Source of the DNA: Endomychus coccineus
Lineage: Eukaryota > Arthropoda > Insecta > Coleoptera > Endomychidae
Length of the DNA: 64,000 nucleotides
Direction of reading: 5' to 3'
Assembly (NCBI GenBank): GCA_958510875.1
Contig: OY294070.1
Coordinates: 14,995,631-15,059,630, forward strand
Each line of letters opens with the position of its first letter. The stretch's first letter is position 1. A program made the translations under genes and the position numbers. Positions 1 through 14,000 of this stretch are shown here, piece after piece. The notes beneath the pieces are model-generated. The model was not told the origin of the DNA, made no database searches, and saw only the letters and a program-made list of their open reading frames with translations.

Positions 1-62
1 TTTTTTTTCTTGATTCGGTCGCCGCGCTCAAAGCCCGCGATAAAAGCTATATGCAATAGCTT
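1..62 (-). mobile_element. Helitron-like element end, isolated
   Basis: The reverse complement of this stretch begins AAGCTATTGCATATAGCTTT and continues through a GC-rich CGCGGGC...GAGCGCGGCGACCGAATCAAG block. The same block occurs at 8651, 9022, 29570 and 29952, where it heads Helitron-like copies. The AGCTA...TAGCT ends can pair as a short hairpin. Only this end is visible and the body would lie left of the window. The assignment rests on the linked helicase/endonuclease coding DNA at the other copies. Confidence 0.6.
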
Positions 63-765
63 AAAAGCCGTTGTCAATACATCACTAAATACTTTCACTT
101 TTGTTTGCACAATTTTTGCACTAGGAACAGAGAATATATTGGAAATGATTAAGAAACCGTTAATGATAGTTATACTCTATGTTTCATTGAAGTTTATTTC
201 AAATGGTCTACATAATAATGTATTTCACAACTCTATGTTTTATACTGACACCTGCTGTCACATGAACTATCACAAATATTGACACTATATAACCGTACTT
301 TCATTATACCATATAGCACAGATCCACGGGTCTGTGCGCAATCAATAAATCAAAGCGAGGGCGGACAAGTCATGAGCACTTAGATCACTCAATTGAGTCC
401 TTTTTGCGCCCCCTTGAGACAAAACTATCTATCAGGCCAAAGACAGTGGCGGCTGATACTAAAGGACAAGTGCAAATTCTGCATGGGCTGATGTCTCTTA
501 TGGCCTAAGGGGGCATGTATGCGCTGCTGAGGTGTTGTAGCCTACGAAAAGCCAGTGCTGCTACTAGGATATGAGAGGCAGTTTTGAAATAAACTCAAAA
601 ATGTCTCCTTACCAAGACTCACAAATGTCTTTTTTCCAAAATCAAATATAATGGATAAGTCAGATTCAATTCTTCGGTCGAACCGGAAGTAACACTTATT
701 TCCGTTGGGTGGAAAAACAAAAATTCATTAGCACACAATATAATCTGAATTTATTGTTTTTATAG
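63..765. other. Nup88 intron sequence, unassigned
   Basis: This is intron sequence upstream of the first visible Nup88 exon. A short piece near 192-245 (ATAATGTATTTCACAACTCT) recurs near 17693, so part of it is dispersed repeat. I see no coding exon with both splice sites, and nothing matching the missing Nup88 N-terminus. Confidence 0.5.
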
Positions 766-3700
766 GTTGTATATTATCGAAAACGAAGTCAGAAACGTTG
801 GCGTCTACTCTGTTGGCGAGAAACCTCTCGCTAAGGTACCATGTTCGAGGATAACATTTTTGGGTGCGCTGGGAGAAATTGCAGTGGATTTCGACTTTGG
901 CCATCCGGAAATAAACGACAGCAACGGCAGCACACCTATGGAAAATTCTCACGGTAAGTTGTATTCCGTTTTGACATTAAAGTCTAAAGTTTCCAAAAGA
1001 GAGTCTACATTACGTTTTACAACAACGCGTAAAGTCAAATAGTTTTGTTTTAAAAAAATGTGAATATTCGATCTGTTCTTACAAAATGAGAAAATATGTA
1101 CCTCATTAAGCACTTGTGTTTTAGAAACAGTATTGCCAGATCCATGATCAGGCGACCTTGGAGTACCGGGATATCAAAAATTATCTTGGTCAAGGTTGGT
1201 TGTGGAATCTAAAACGTGTGTCTGTCTTACTTTACGTTCAATTATGTCACTGTCACACTGACATCATCAATAACCTACAAATTTCATACCTATTTATTTC
1301 AATTGTAAAACAATAATGAACTACAAATTAAAAATTATCTTGGTCAAGGGTGGTTGTGGAATGTAAAACGTGTCTTACTTTAAATTTTTGAATATTTTTA
1401 GTTGTGTCAGAATCTGTTAAGTCATTGTGCTGAAATTTTCTAATCCAGTTTTTGAATCATGCCTCTTACCACACAGCACAAAATTTTCATGATTGAAGCC
1501 TATTTTCGAACGGTTGCGCTAGTTAATGGAAATTAGCAATACAGTCAACGTTTTTGTTTGGACAATTTTCGAGAGCACTTCCCAAACGTGGCAATATTAC
1601 CGGACAATTTTTATGCGTGCCTTACAAATTGTGTTGAAGTGTTTCGCGAAACTGATTGTGTGACTCATAAAAAAGATGCTGGTAGACCAAGAGTTCGTAC
1701 AGAAGAAGTTGCCAATGACGTTCGTCAACGTATGGAAGAGGAGCCTGCAAAACCTTTAAAACGTCTTTCTCAATGCAATATGCAACCATAACGCCAGAAA
1801 TGCTGCAAAACGGTTTTCACAGCATGAGGCTGCGCGTCAACTTGTGCATCGAACAAAACGGGGGACATTTCCAACAATTACTGTAATTTAGTTTTTCTTG
1901 TTACTAAAACCGTTATTTCATAATTTGTAGTTCATTATTGTTTTACAACTGAAATAAATAGGTATGAAATTTGTAGGTTATTGATGATGTCAGTGTGACA
2001 GTGACATAATTATTTCAAACGTAAAGTAACACACACTTTAGATTCCACAACCACCCTTGACCAAGATAATGTTTGATATCCCGGTACTTTACTCATAGAC
2101 CTTCTAGTAGGTCTATGGCTATACGTCCCTCTCTGACTAGTTCTGTAAGAGGTTCTGTTTCACTGATCGAATTACTTCAGATATTGGCACACTGCTCGGT
2201 GTATGGGAGAATCGGAAGGGCACAATCTATGTACTAGAAGGTATATGGCCTAGATCGATTCAGCAAGACTCAAAACTGATATTCCCGCGAAAATTGGGAA
2301 ATTAATCTTTGAGGTTATATTTATTTGAAAGAAAACAATAAACAAGAGGAAGTGATTCTTCTAAATATTAAAGCATTGTAGTATAGGAATCTTCCATCCC
2401 TATACGAGATTATCTAAAATCCCTTAATTATAGAATGCGACCTTATTTCTATTAGTAATGTTATTAATTATATGTTTAGATCTCATAGCTAACCCACTTA
2501 AAAATATGATTACTGATGCGATATATTAAACATATTGTTAGCTACCTTGACATCTTAGACTAGATTAACTAGGATAATAACAGTATATGACATAATATAT
2601 TAAAATCCTGGCAGGGTTGCCATGTGGGGATCAGCTCTTAAAGTCGGGCGGTTTGCCCTAAGCTGACCCGTGGTCCTGATGGAGGCATAGGAATAGAAAC
2701 ACACACTTATAAAAATAGTTACACTTTACTAATTGTAGAGCTTGACGTCATTTAGACTTAATGTCTTGCTCTACATAATGACAATTGGTACATATACAAA
2801 TCAATGACAATACCGTCAATAATGATTGATGACTATTATATCTATATGAATGATGTATGAATATATCTAAATGCCCTACATAAGTATATATACAGGGTGT
2901 CCTCGAACTGCGTGGCCAAAATAAAACCGAAGATTCTTTGATTCAAAAAAAATTTGATGAGCCTATTTACTTTTGTCTCAAGTGTCTTGTTTAGCCGGTA
3001 GAGGGCTTCAAAGTTGCAGAAAAATTTTTGTTTTTTCGGTATAACTTGAGAACGTGATAGAGGACTTCTACAATATTTGGCAGGTGAGTTACTGTCAATA
3101 ATAGCCGTTTTTGAGAGCGGAGCACAGAGCCTTAGAAACCATAGAAATGGCTCAAACTTGAGGATGTATTGAGAAAAGTGTCCAGAACTTTCTTGTGGTC
3201 AATGTAATTCACTCGATATTTCTTATGTAGATAGCTTATCTAATTTGAAAACTTTTTTTATTCTTAGAAAATTTTGGTAAAATCAACGGATTAGCTTGAA
3301 AAAATTAATTTTTGAGTCTCTGCAATTTTGACTTACTAATCTTACTTGATTAAAATACCTTAGTTGCCTTTGCTTTTCTAATGTCATTTTGGCATTTGGA
3401 GAATTTATTTTCAGTTTTTACTTTGCTTTCCGTAAAAATTTCATAAAATTATGGCTCAAAATTTCACTAACACTGAAATGGTTGATATTTTATTGATTTA
3501 TGGACTTTGTCGTTGCAATGGCCGGAGAAGTGTACAAGTTTATAGGGAAAAATATCCGCACCGCAGAATTCCAAATCGACAAACCTTTGCTAATATCGAG
3601 AGGCAACTTCGCGAAACTGGTAGATTTGAAGCAAATCGCAGAGAAACTGGACGCAGACGGACAAGAAGGCCGTTAGAGCTCGAAGAAGCGATACTGGAAG

Positions 3701-6700
3701 CGGTTGAAACTGAACCTAGGATAAGCACACGACGTTTGGGACTTCGTATTGCTGCCTCAAAATCATTAGTTCATAATGTACTGAAAGAAGAACTGTTGTA
3801 TCCCTATCATATTAAAACAGTTCAAGACTTATTGCCCATGGATCCAGGTTATTGGCTAGATTTCTGTCGGTTTATTGTCCAAAGACAAAACGCAAACCCC
3901 AATTTTTGTAGAAGAATTCTGTTCACGGACGAAGCTACATTCACGAGATGTGGTCTTTTTAACCTCCATAATGAACATTTTTATGCTGATGAAAATCATC
4001 ATGAAACGGAAGTTACACATTTTCAGAATCAAACTAAAATCAATGTTTGGGTTGGAATTGTGGATAACTTTATTATTGGCCCTACCGTTATACCCGATCG
4101 ATTGAACGGGGAAAACTACTTGAACTTTTTGGAACAAAGGCTACCTGAACTGTTGGAAGACTTGCCCTTACACATTCGTCATGACCTTTGGTTTATGCAT
4201 GATGATGCACCTCCTCATTTCACATTAGCTGTGAGGCGACATTTGAATGCGGAATATCCAGATCGCTGGATAGGTAGAGGACACGATGCACCAGTGAACT
4301 GGCCGGCCCGCTCCCCTGATTTGACGCCCTGCGACTTCTTTCTATGGGGCGCTTTGAAGTCGAAAGTTTATGCAGCTCCAGTAAACACACGAGAGGAATT
4401 GTTGCAACGAATTAATCATGAAGCGGATTTATTGAAGAATGATCCTGAAGTACTAGCCAGAGTTCAATTCAATCTCTTGAAACGAATTAATTTGTGTATT
4501 CAGGAAAATGGGCAACATTTCGAACAATTGATGCCTTAGCGATTTCCCAAAAAGTTTTGTTGTTTCTTTTAATTTAGCATTTGTTTTTCCTAAATAAACA
4601 CATCGTTTCCCCATTTCTATTGTTTTTATCATTCGTGTTTTACCGAGATATTAACCATTTCAGTGTTAGTGAAATTTTGAGCCATAATTTTATAAAATTT
4701 TTACGGAAAGCAAAGTAAAATCTGACAGTTTTGAGAATAAATTCTCCAAATGCCAAAATAACATTAGAAAAGCAAAGGCAACTAAGGTATTTTAATCAAG
4801 TAAAATTAGTAAGTCAAAATTGCAGAGACTCAAAAATTAATTTTTTCAAGCTAATCCGTTGATTTTATCAAAATTTTTAAAGAGTAAAAAAAGTTTTCAA
4901 ATTAGATAAGCGATATACGTAAAAAATATTGAGTGAATTACATCGACCATAAAAAAGTTCTGGACACTTTTTCCGTTACATATTCAAGTTTGAGCCATTT
5001 CTATGGTCTCTAAGGCTCTGTGCTCCGCTCTCAAACAAGGCTATTATTGACACTAACTCACCTGCCAAATATTGTAAAAGTGCTCCATCACGTTCTCAAG
5101 TTATACCGAAAAAACAAAATTATTTTTGCAACTTTGAAGCCCTCTACCGGCTAAACAGGACACTTGAGGCAAAAGTAAAAAGGCTCATCAACTTTTTTTC
5201 GAATCAAAGAATCTTCGGTTTTATTTTTGCCACGCAGTTCGAGGACAGCCTGTATATTATGTCATACTCTGTTATTGTTATTGGTCTAGTTAATCTAGTC
5301 TAAGATGTCAAGGTAGCTAACAATATGTTTAATATATCGCATCAGTAATCATATTTTTAAGTGGGTTAGCTATGAGATCTAAACATATAATTAATAACAT
5401 TACTAATAGAAGCAAGGTCGCATTCTATAATTTAGGGATTTTAGGTAATCTCGTATAGGGATAGAAGATTCCTATACTACAGCATGCTTAGGTGTTTTTT
5501 ATTTATTGAATTAAATTATTCTTTAACATGGAATATCTTCTGACTTGTTTATGTTATGTAAAAAGATTGGTAGATTGTCACGTTGTAAATACTTTCAGCT
5601 TTAGATATTGTGAAGCAGAATCAATTGGAAGATACGATAAGAAATTTGTCTATCCAATCCAAACCCAGACAAGTTGTATCGGACGAAAAGAAATATTCAA
5701 ATTTCAATTGGCCAGTATACGTATTATCGGGAGACTTCGTGATCGTGACCATCAATATTCCGCTATATTCGAAGTAAGTAACGTAATTTTTTTTTACGTT
5801 TCCGTTTTTCATTGTTTCTTTTGCAGTCATGAGGCAGTGGTAAGAGGACCTATTCCTTTGCTACCGAGAGACGTGGTACAGTATGACAAGAGGGCTTGTT
5901 CAATTTTGTGCATCAATTCGACACCGCAAGTTGTCTGCATAGGAAATTCAAATGGAGAGATAATGCACGGTGTGGTCTTAACCATCGATGATGAAAAGCT
6001 AACAAAGGTAATGTAACTTTTTCCCATATAGAAAGTATGATAATACTTTTCCTCCCTTGGGAAGAAAGTAATACTGCGAGTACATCGTTGTCTTTTATTT
6101 ATTGGTTTCACTCATAGATATTTTATATACTGTTATGTTAACTCAAATGAGTTTTGATTGCCCCACGTTGGTGACAATTGTTATAATACTCTCATTGAGT
6201 TTATTTAATCTTAGTGATTATATTTGAATTCTAATTTATTCCGGCTAGCTTTTTTAATTTGTTTTTAATTTTTACTTTGATTTGAATGATTGATATTATT
6301 ATTATATTATATGGAATTAAATAAAACCTTATTTAAAATGTTAAAAGTTTTATATTTAAATTTGGTTATGAACCCTGTATTGTGATTACAGATTGTACAA
6401 GTTAACTTTATGTTTCTAAAGTTTCTATGTTGACAATAGTTCTTTATACTTTAAAATTCTCTATGTTTCAATTATAACCTCAAACTACTTAAAATTAATA
6501 CATGTTTACAATAACAATCTTTCATTCAGGTACAACGATACAATGATAAAATTGTAAATAGACTTACTTTTACTTATCCTATAAATATTAGAACGAATGT
6601 TGGTAAAGTTTCGTAGAGTTTTATATCTCCTTATTATACTTGCTTATGCACTTTAAACAATATTCTGCTTTTACACATTCACAGGTAACACGTTGATTCT

Positions 6701-8024
6701 TCTTTATTATTCAGGAACTTGTTGATAATTTGTTGTTAATTGTTTTATTCTTTTAAGATATAAAATAAATCTTTGTTTATAACAAACTGGAACTGCTATC
6801 GAAGATTGAATATTCTACGATGCCACTTAAATAACTTTGGTTATGTTAACCTTAAACGTTGAGATGAAGACTCATGAACACTATTTGCTTCGTAGGAATT
6901 ACAAATTGGCTTCGGTTATATATACTTGTCGAAGCTACAGAGACTGTTTCAGTTCTCCGATGTTATTAAAAACTTAGGTTATGGAAATTAAATTGAGCTG
7001 CTGGAGACACATATTCAGTGCTCAGATGTAAATGCAAACTAACTAGCTTCCTTTCATTTTCCCTTTTATAGGGCCCACAAAAGGACGCTAGTTTATTCTC
7101 TTTTCAACCAATCAGGTACTTCTTCTTAATATCTAGGATGCTATTCCCATTGTTGAATCTGACAGTTCTTTTGTATTGTTAAGCTTTAAAATATCTAATT
7201 GTTGTATCGACCAATGAGAATTGAGTATTCTTAAAATTTTGATATTTCGAAGATTTTCAAATTAATTAAAGCTATTGTGCATTCTGCTATTTAAATTCAT
7301 ATTACCAACATTTTTTACCATATTTTGATATATGATAACCTATGATTAGGTTCCTATTAACTTTATAATTCTGATTATTATGTCTGTTTTGACATTTGCC
7401 ATTGCTTAAATCTAATACATAATTTAAAATATAAATAACATCTATATAACTTTATAGAACTGGAATTTCTTAATACTATCTTAAATCTATAACATATTTT
7501 ACTAGTTTGTGCTATCTTCTGATAGTCTTTGAATCATTTTAATTATGATTTTCTTCTTTCGTATCACTGTACGTTTATCCACTTTCACTGTTTCTTCTTT
7601 ACACTTCTTATTCTATTTTACATTTTTGATTTCTATTATTATACAATGTTTAATATCTCATACTACTTATAATTTAACTTTAAATAATGTTTTTAATTCC
7701 ATATTTCATATTCTTTTGAATCTTTTCTATTTTTAATGTTTCGGTAAGTTCAAGTTTTATCATTTTATTTTATCTAGGAAATGAAATCATAACAGTATAT
7801 ATAATATCTATGGTTTCACTATTTTAGTAGTTTTTAATTTTATTGAAAACGTTACATGTATTAAATTAAGTTAAATTAATTGAAAAAAAGTCCCACGTGA
7901 TTCAAAGGAATAATAATTCTAGTTAGAAAATATAACTGATTATTGTGTGGTGAGTTTGATTTTTTATAAGTTTGGATAACCACTCCTCTTCGCCCAAGAT
8001 GTTTGTGGGAAGTAACTTCTACCC

Positions 8025-8091
<67 letters not shown>

Positions 8092-11000
8092 CCGTCTATC
8101 TAGATATTAATGATTGTGGAATTATGAATATCCATTTACTACTATTACTATTGCATTTGGTAAGTTACAAAATTTCTTCACAGATCAAAGAAAATTCAAG
8201 CGTATCGTCAGGTTATCCCGATCGAGAGATTCATTTTTTCGAAATAATGGAAATAGAGCTTGGCCTGGCGACAACGCTCTCGCACAAAGATGAAGGTTAC
8301 ACTTGTCCCATTTTCTTACATAAAGACGAATCACGATGCGATCGCTATTTCGCAACTCATTCCACTGGAGTGCACGTCGTTTCGATGCCATGTTTGGACG
8401 AGCTACAAAAATTTGCCGCGGACGATCAAAAAGGTAACTTTCGTTGATCTATACCTGTTGCAAACTTTCCGCACCACTCAGTTTTTCTTATTTATTCTCA
8501 TTGTCGAGGGAATTTGTTTTAAAATGGTAATAAATCATAGCTGGCTTCTGCACTTGATAAATGAATTTTGACAATTTCCATAAATTTTGTACTTGCTCAA
8601 AGCTAGCTAGTTGAATGTGAATGCCTTGTGAGTATTTGCTACAATTTTTAAGCTATTGCATATAGCTTTGAGCGCGGCGACCGAATCAAGAAATTCCGTA
8701 ACGAAAAATAACCTAAGTCCTAAACACCTAACATGTGTCAAATTAATTAATTAAATTGAAGTTCCTCAAAGTGAGAAATTTCGCTATTTTATACGAATGT
8801 TATAACACTCTAGCGCTTTAGACTCCGGGATTTTCACGTGGCCTATCGAAATTAGTAGGTTCGAATTATCTAAAAACATAATTGCATGAACTCCAGACGT
8901 CCTATGTAATTAGCTACGAACGAAATCATTTTGATATATGCCTCTAGGAGCTCGCTACGCGTCAGTTAGAGTTTATACGTTAGACGCGCGTAGCAGAGAC
9001 CTGAGAGTACCTGTTTCTATTAAGCTATTGCATATAGCTTTTATCGCGGGCTCTGAGCGCGACGACCGAATCAAGAAATTCCGTAACGAAAAATAACAGG
9101 AACTCGTTCATGTTGCGCTCTCTCGGGTGACTAATATTGAAAAATTGTATATCACGACAAAAAACGATAATTCTACATTCAAGTTTTATAATAATCGAAG
9201 GCAAGCTGCATCGGCTGCATCTTTGTTGCAAGAATTCAAAAGACTGCCTTTAAATGGTGTTCAGACGACAGCTCAAAGTGTCTTAGATTTCATTAGTAAT
9301 AGAAATGGCATTTCAATAATGACTTTCAATTGCCAAAGTCTAAATAGTCACAAATACGATTTACAAGATTCAGTTACGAGACAAACAAATGTGTTACTTC
9401 TTACCGAAACTTGCATGGCGCATGATAATCCGATTGAAATACCTAATTTCAATTGTATTGTTCAATTCAAACGAGACACTGTTCCAGAAGGTGGGGTAGC
9501 TATTTACCAAAATAATAATATTATGACTCCGAATATTGAAATAAATATTGCACACGTTAGCGATGTTAATGTTAGGCGCTCATTTGTTGGAGATATTTGT
9601 GCGTGCTTATGCAAACTTAGAAATGGCCTACACATGTCATGGTAGCAATTTACATCTCCGAATCCAAAATTGGACGAGGTAGAGCATTTTATTCATCGCA
9701 CTTCACTGGAGTACACTGAAGAAGGGTCGAAAATACTTGGTACAAATGGTAATAAATTTCCACTTATCTTGGCTGGCGATTTCAACATCAACTTCGCTGA
9801 TAAAAAATCAGAGCGGTTGACAACTTTTCTTTCGGAAAAATTGAATTTGAAAATGAATAATGATCCACAAGAATCCACAACAAAATATGGGACCACCATT
9901 GACGCGGTATTTTCCAGATATTAAGAGGATATCAAGTCTCAAACTTATGTGTCTTATTTCAGTTATTCAGTTACCATAAACCTATAGTTTCAATGATAAC
10001 AAATTCCTGAATTACCTACATGTATTGTAAGATAAAAAAAATATTTTAAACGATATTAACTTCTCATTTATTCAATAAAAGGAAAAAATTTGTTTTCTTA
10101 TCGGTCACCACGCTCAAAAAGTGTAACTTGAATTAATATCAAAGAAAAAACTTGAATTAAAATTTCAAAGAAAAAAAAATACTGCATAAATTTAAAAAAA
10201 TAAATAATTATAATTGCATAAGTTGAGGAAAAATTCTATGCAATAGCTTTACCGCGGCAGTCCCCGAGTGCCACACGTATCTTTTTTTTTTAATAAAAAT
10301 CAAGATTTACCCAATCATGTTTATTTGTCAATTAATTTTCCTAGAATCAAACTCCCATTATTGTAGTGTTGTGGTAATTTTCACCATAAGTTTGAGATTA
10401 TATTGATATTATTTCTCAGAAGAGGCGAATTCCGATGTTTGCGTTGCTGCCAGCATTGCGGAATACTTGGTTTGTACGAAGACGGCATCGTCCAAACTGT
10501 ACAATCCTGTGATTGGATTTTCGGTGTTTTACTATCCGAACGCAATTATAGCTTTATTGGCGAATGGAAATTTGGTGAGTTTGGGACTTATCAGCACCAG
10601 AGCCCTGCCGCAGATAGATCGGCTTTCGATCAAGGATCAAGTGGTGGATTCTCCGTTGAAAGACGTAAGTATTCTCGAGTTCCCTGAAGACATCACAAAT
10701 ATAGGTTTACACAAATTTAAAAATATTCACAAATTATAGGCTACTTCATAACTGGAAGGTTCTCAGTACGTTTTTGGTGAATAAGTATTGTCAATAAAAA
10801 AATTTCTCTGCATTTTATTATTCGTCTCCAATACGGTTTCCCATTTGGAACGAAACTAAGTAGCAAAAGTTAATGGGACGAGAACACCATCCCAAGACTC
10901 GGTAGAAAAACCATCAAAGGGTACACTAATGACTCCAAAACAACAGAAGAGACTGGAATAGAAGTGTATGGAACTGGAACTAAATAATCAAGCTTAGGCA

Positions 11001-14000
11001 AATTCTCGAGCATTTTCCGAACGAAGATTCACTTCAAGGAAAATGTGTCCGGTTCAATATAGACAGAGACCTCCGCAAACAGGAAATAGTCATCAAGACG
11101 CAAATTCAAATTTTTCATGCAGTCAACTAAAACTTCAGGAAAGCTAGTTTCTATACCACTATTATGGCCAAATATCTGTCTTTCTCTCATATTTTCACAC
11201 ATCTCCTCTGATACATCAACGCGATCTACCTAATTCTTTATTTGGAAATATTTTCTTTCGTCATTGAGACGATAATTTTCACTTGCACTTTTATCATTCT
11301 GCTCTTTTTATATTAATACTGATCGATTCATTCATTGACTGTTTCTCTAATTCTATGGGAGAACCATTCGTAACTGAAGCATTCGTAGAATTTCTTTTTT
11401 TTACCCGATCTGTTCGTTGTAGTACTCGATTTTACTGTCTTTTGGACATCATTTCTCTTTTTTCTGTATTCTGAGTCGGTCTAACATCAACTATTTCTGG
11501 CTGTTTTCCAACAGATTGTGCTTCCTTTTCTGCCCAAAATCTAAGTCTCGCAGGAGGATCTTCCCACACACACCTTTGGCGCTTTATTCAAATCCTCGTA
11601 AGACCAATTGTAAACTCCACACTTATCACAACATGGAGTTACCTTCCTATGGGTTCCGGGACACACCGGGGTGGAGGGTAACGACAGGCAGACGATCTAG
11701 TAAAAAATGAGTTGAAACACCATATGCTAAACCTGAACCCTTTTGCGGGGTACGCGCCAGCACAACACTGGAAGAACTTGAAAAAGTAGCAGACAACAAA
11801 AGATCCCAACACTGGATAGGTCTGCAAGGACTAAGGCAAGCAAAGAAACTTTTGGGAAATTACAACCAGAATACCAACGGGAATGTTAACAGGGCGCTGC
11901 CGGTTGAAAGGACACCTTGAAAGGGTCGGATCAGTAGAAGAAGAAAAGTGCAGGTTATGTGAGGAGAAGGACGAAACTTCCATCCACATCTTTGCAAAAC
12001 CCAAGGGCACGATACCTTGGAGCATACCAAATAGAAGAGGGAGACTTACCTAACGCAAGAATATCCGACATACTAAACTTTATTAAAACCAAAAGATTAG
12101 AGGAACTGCTTAGTCGCTGAGATATCCTGAAGGGGACACAATAGATCTTTTAGGTCGCACTGTGCCAATATCCCCACCCAATACTATAATAGTCGAGGAA
12201 ATATAGACGAAAAATCGCCAAAATCTCTAAAAAAAATTCTAGGCAACGGAATTAAATGAATGAAGGGTCAATCGACCTGGAATTATGTGTAAAAAAAATC
12301 TAGTAGTAAGCGTTTGGGGGTGTGGCTTACTTGCATTGCTGCATGTAAAAGATGCATTTTCCAAAATTTCTCTTCTCGGGGATTTTTGGGGTTACTGAAC
12401 ATGAATTCCAAGAAATGCTACGGTGCACCTGGTGCTCGTGACCCCGGGTCGCCTACCTCATCTTCGAGGATTAAGCTTAAAAATGCACCAATTGCTTTAA
12501 ATTTCGTTACTCGTGGGTTCTTGGGGTAGCTGAACACGAATTCCGTGTCCAAATAATGCTGTGGTGCACCTGGTGTGCCCGAAAATCCCGCAAGTAACGA
12601 AATCAGAAGGAATCCGTGCATTTTAAAAATTAATTCTCGAAGAAGAGATAGACGATCCGGGTGTCATGCACCGTAGCATTTTTTGGACATCGAATTCGTA
12701 TTCAACTACCCCTAAAACCCCCGACAAGAGAAATTGGGCTGATTTTACTGATTATTTTTCTAGTTGTCACAAATTGAAAAAAATGCCTCTTGGAAAATGC
12801 ATCTTTCACATGCATCTTTGAGTGCAGCAATGCAAGTGAGCCACACCCCCAAACGGTTGATAGTAGACTTTTTTTTAGACGTAATTCCTTCATTTAATTC
12901 CATGGACTAAAATTTTTTTTACAGTTTTTTTTCTACATTTCCTCCCATAAATGCAAAAAATTCTAATAATTGCTCAAAAGATGTAACGTTTATTTTTAAC
13001 TAGCGACCCGCCCCGGCTTCGCACGGGTACAATGCTGCGGCCTCCGACTCGCTATTTATAGGCACGCTCCCGCCCGGCCGGCCGGTACCGCCGCAAACGC
13101 TACGTCCCGCAATTTTTAAATCTGCTTTTTTTAGACGTAATTCCACGTCGATTGACGTCTCATTCATTTAATTCCATGGACAAGAATTTTGTTTACAGTT
13201 TTTTTTCTACATTTCCTCGACTAATACGGTTTCCCATAATTGCAAAAAATTCTAATAATTGCTCAAAAGATGTAACGTTTATTGTTAACTAGTGACCCGC
13301 GCCGGCTTCGCACGGGTGCAATGCTGCGGCTTCCGACTCGCTATTTATAGGCACGTTCCCGCCCGGCCGGCCGGTACCGCCGCAAACGCTACGTCCCGCA
13401 ATTTTTAAATCTGCTTTTTTTAGACGTAATTCCACGTCTTTTCACGTTTCATTCATTTAATTCCATGGACTAGAATTTTTTTTACAGTTTTTTTTCTACA
13501 TTTCCTCCCATAAATGCAAAAAATTCTAATAATTGCTCAAAAGATGTAACGTTTATTTTTAACTAGCGACCCGCCCCGGCTTCGCACGGGTACAATGCTG
13601 CGGCCTCCGACTCGCTATTTATAGGCACGCTCCCGCCCGGCCGGCCGGTACCGCCGCAAACGCTACGTCCCGCAATTTTTAAATCTGCTTTTTTTAGACG
13701 TAATTCCACGTCGATTGACGTCTCATTCATTTAATTCCATGGACAAGAATTTTGTTTACAGTTTTTTTTCTACATTTCCTCGACTAATACGGTTTCCCAT
13801 AATTGCAAAAAATTCTAATAATTGCTCAAAAGATGTAACGTTTATTGTTAACTAGTGACCCGCGCCGGCTTCGCACGGGTGCAATGCTGCGGCTTCCGAC
13901 TCGCTATTTATAGGCACGTTCCCGCCCGGCCGGCCGGTACCGCCGCAAACGCTACGTCCCGCAATTTTTAAATCTGCTTTTTTTAGACGTAATTCCACGT

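Larger units (their letters stand above)
2371..5489. mobile_element. Older foldback element hosting a DDE transposon
   Basis: Left arm 2371-2604 (GTAGTATAGGAATCTTCCAT...) and right arm 5256-5489 are long imperfect inverted repeats of each other. Matching landmarks are CTATACGAGATTATCT, CTAACCCACTTAAAAATATG and GTTAGCTACCTTGACATCTT. The centre holds an unmatched 2605-2890 stretch and then the 2.4 kb transposon at 2891-5254, which was evidently inserted later. The outer arms carry no coding sequence. The family is unknown to me. Confidence 0.75.

Noticed and set aside
10..282. 90-codon open frame at the left edge
   Set aside because: It begins in a Helitron-like end and continues into AT-rich intron; no domain and no match to the missing Nup88 N-terminus.
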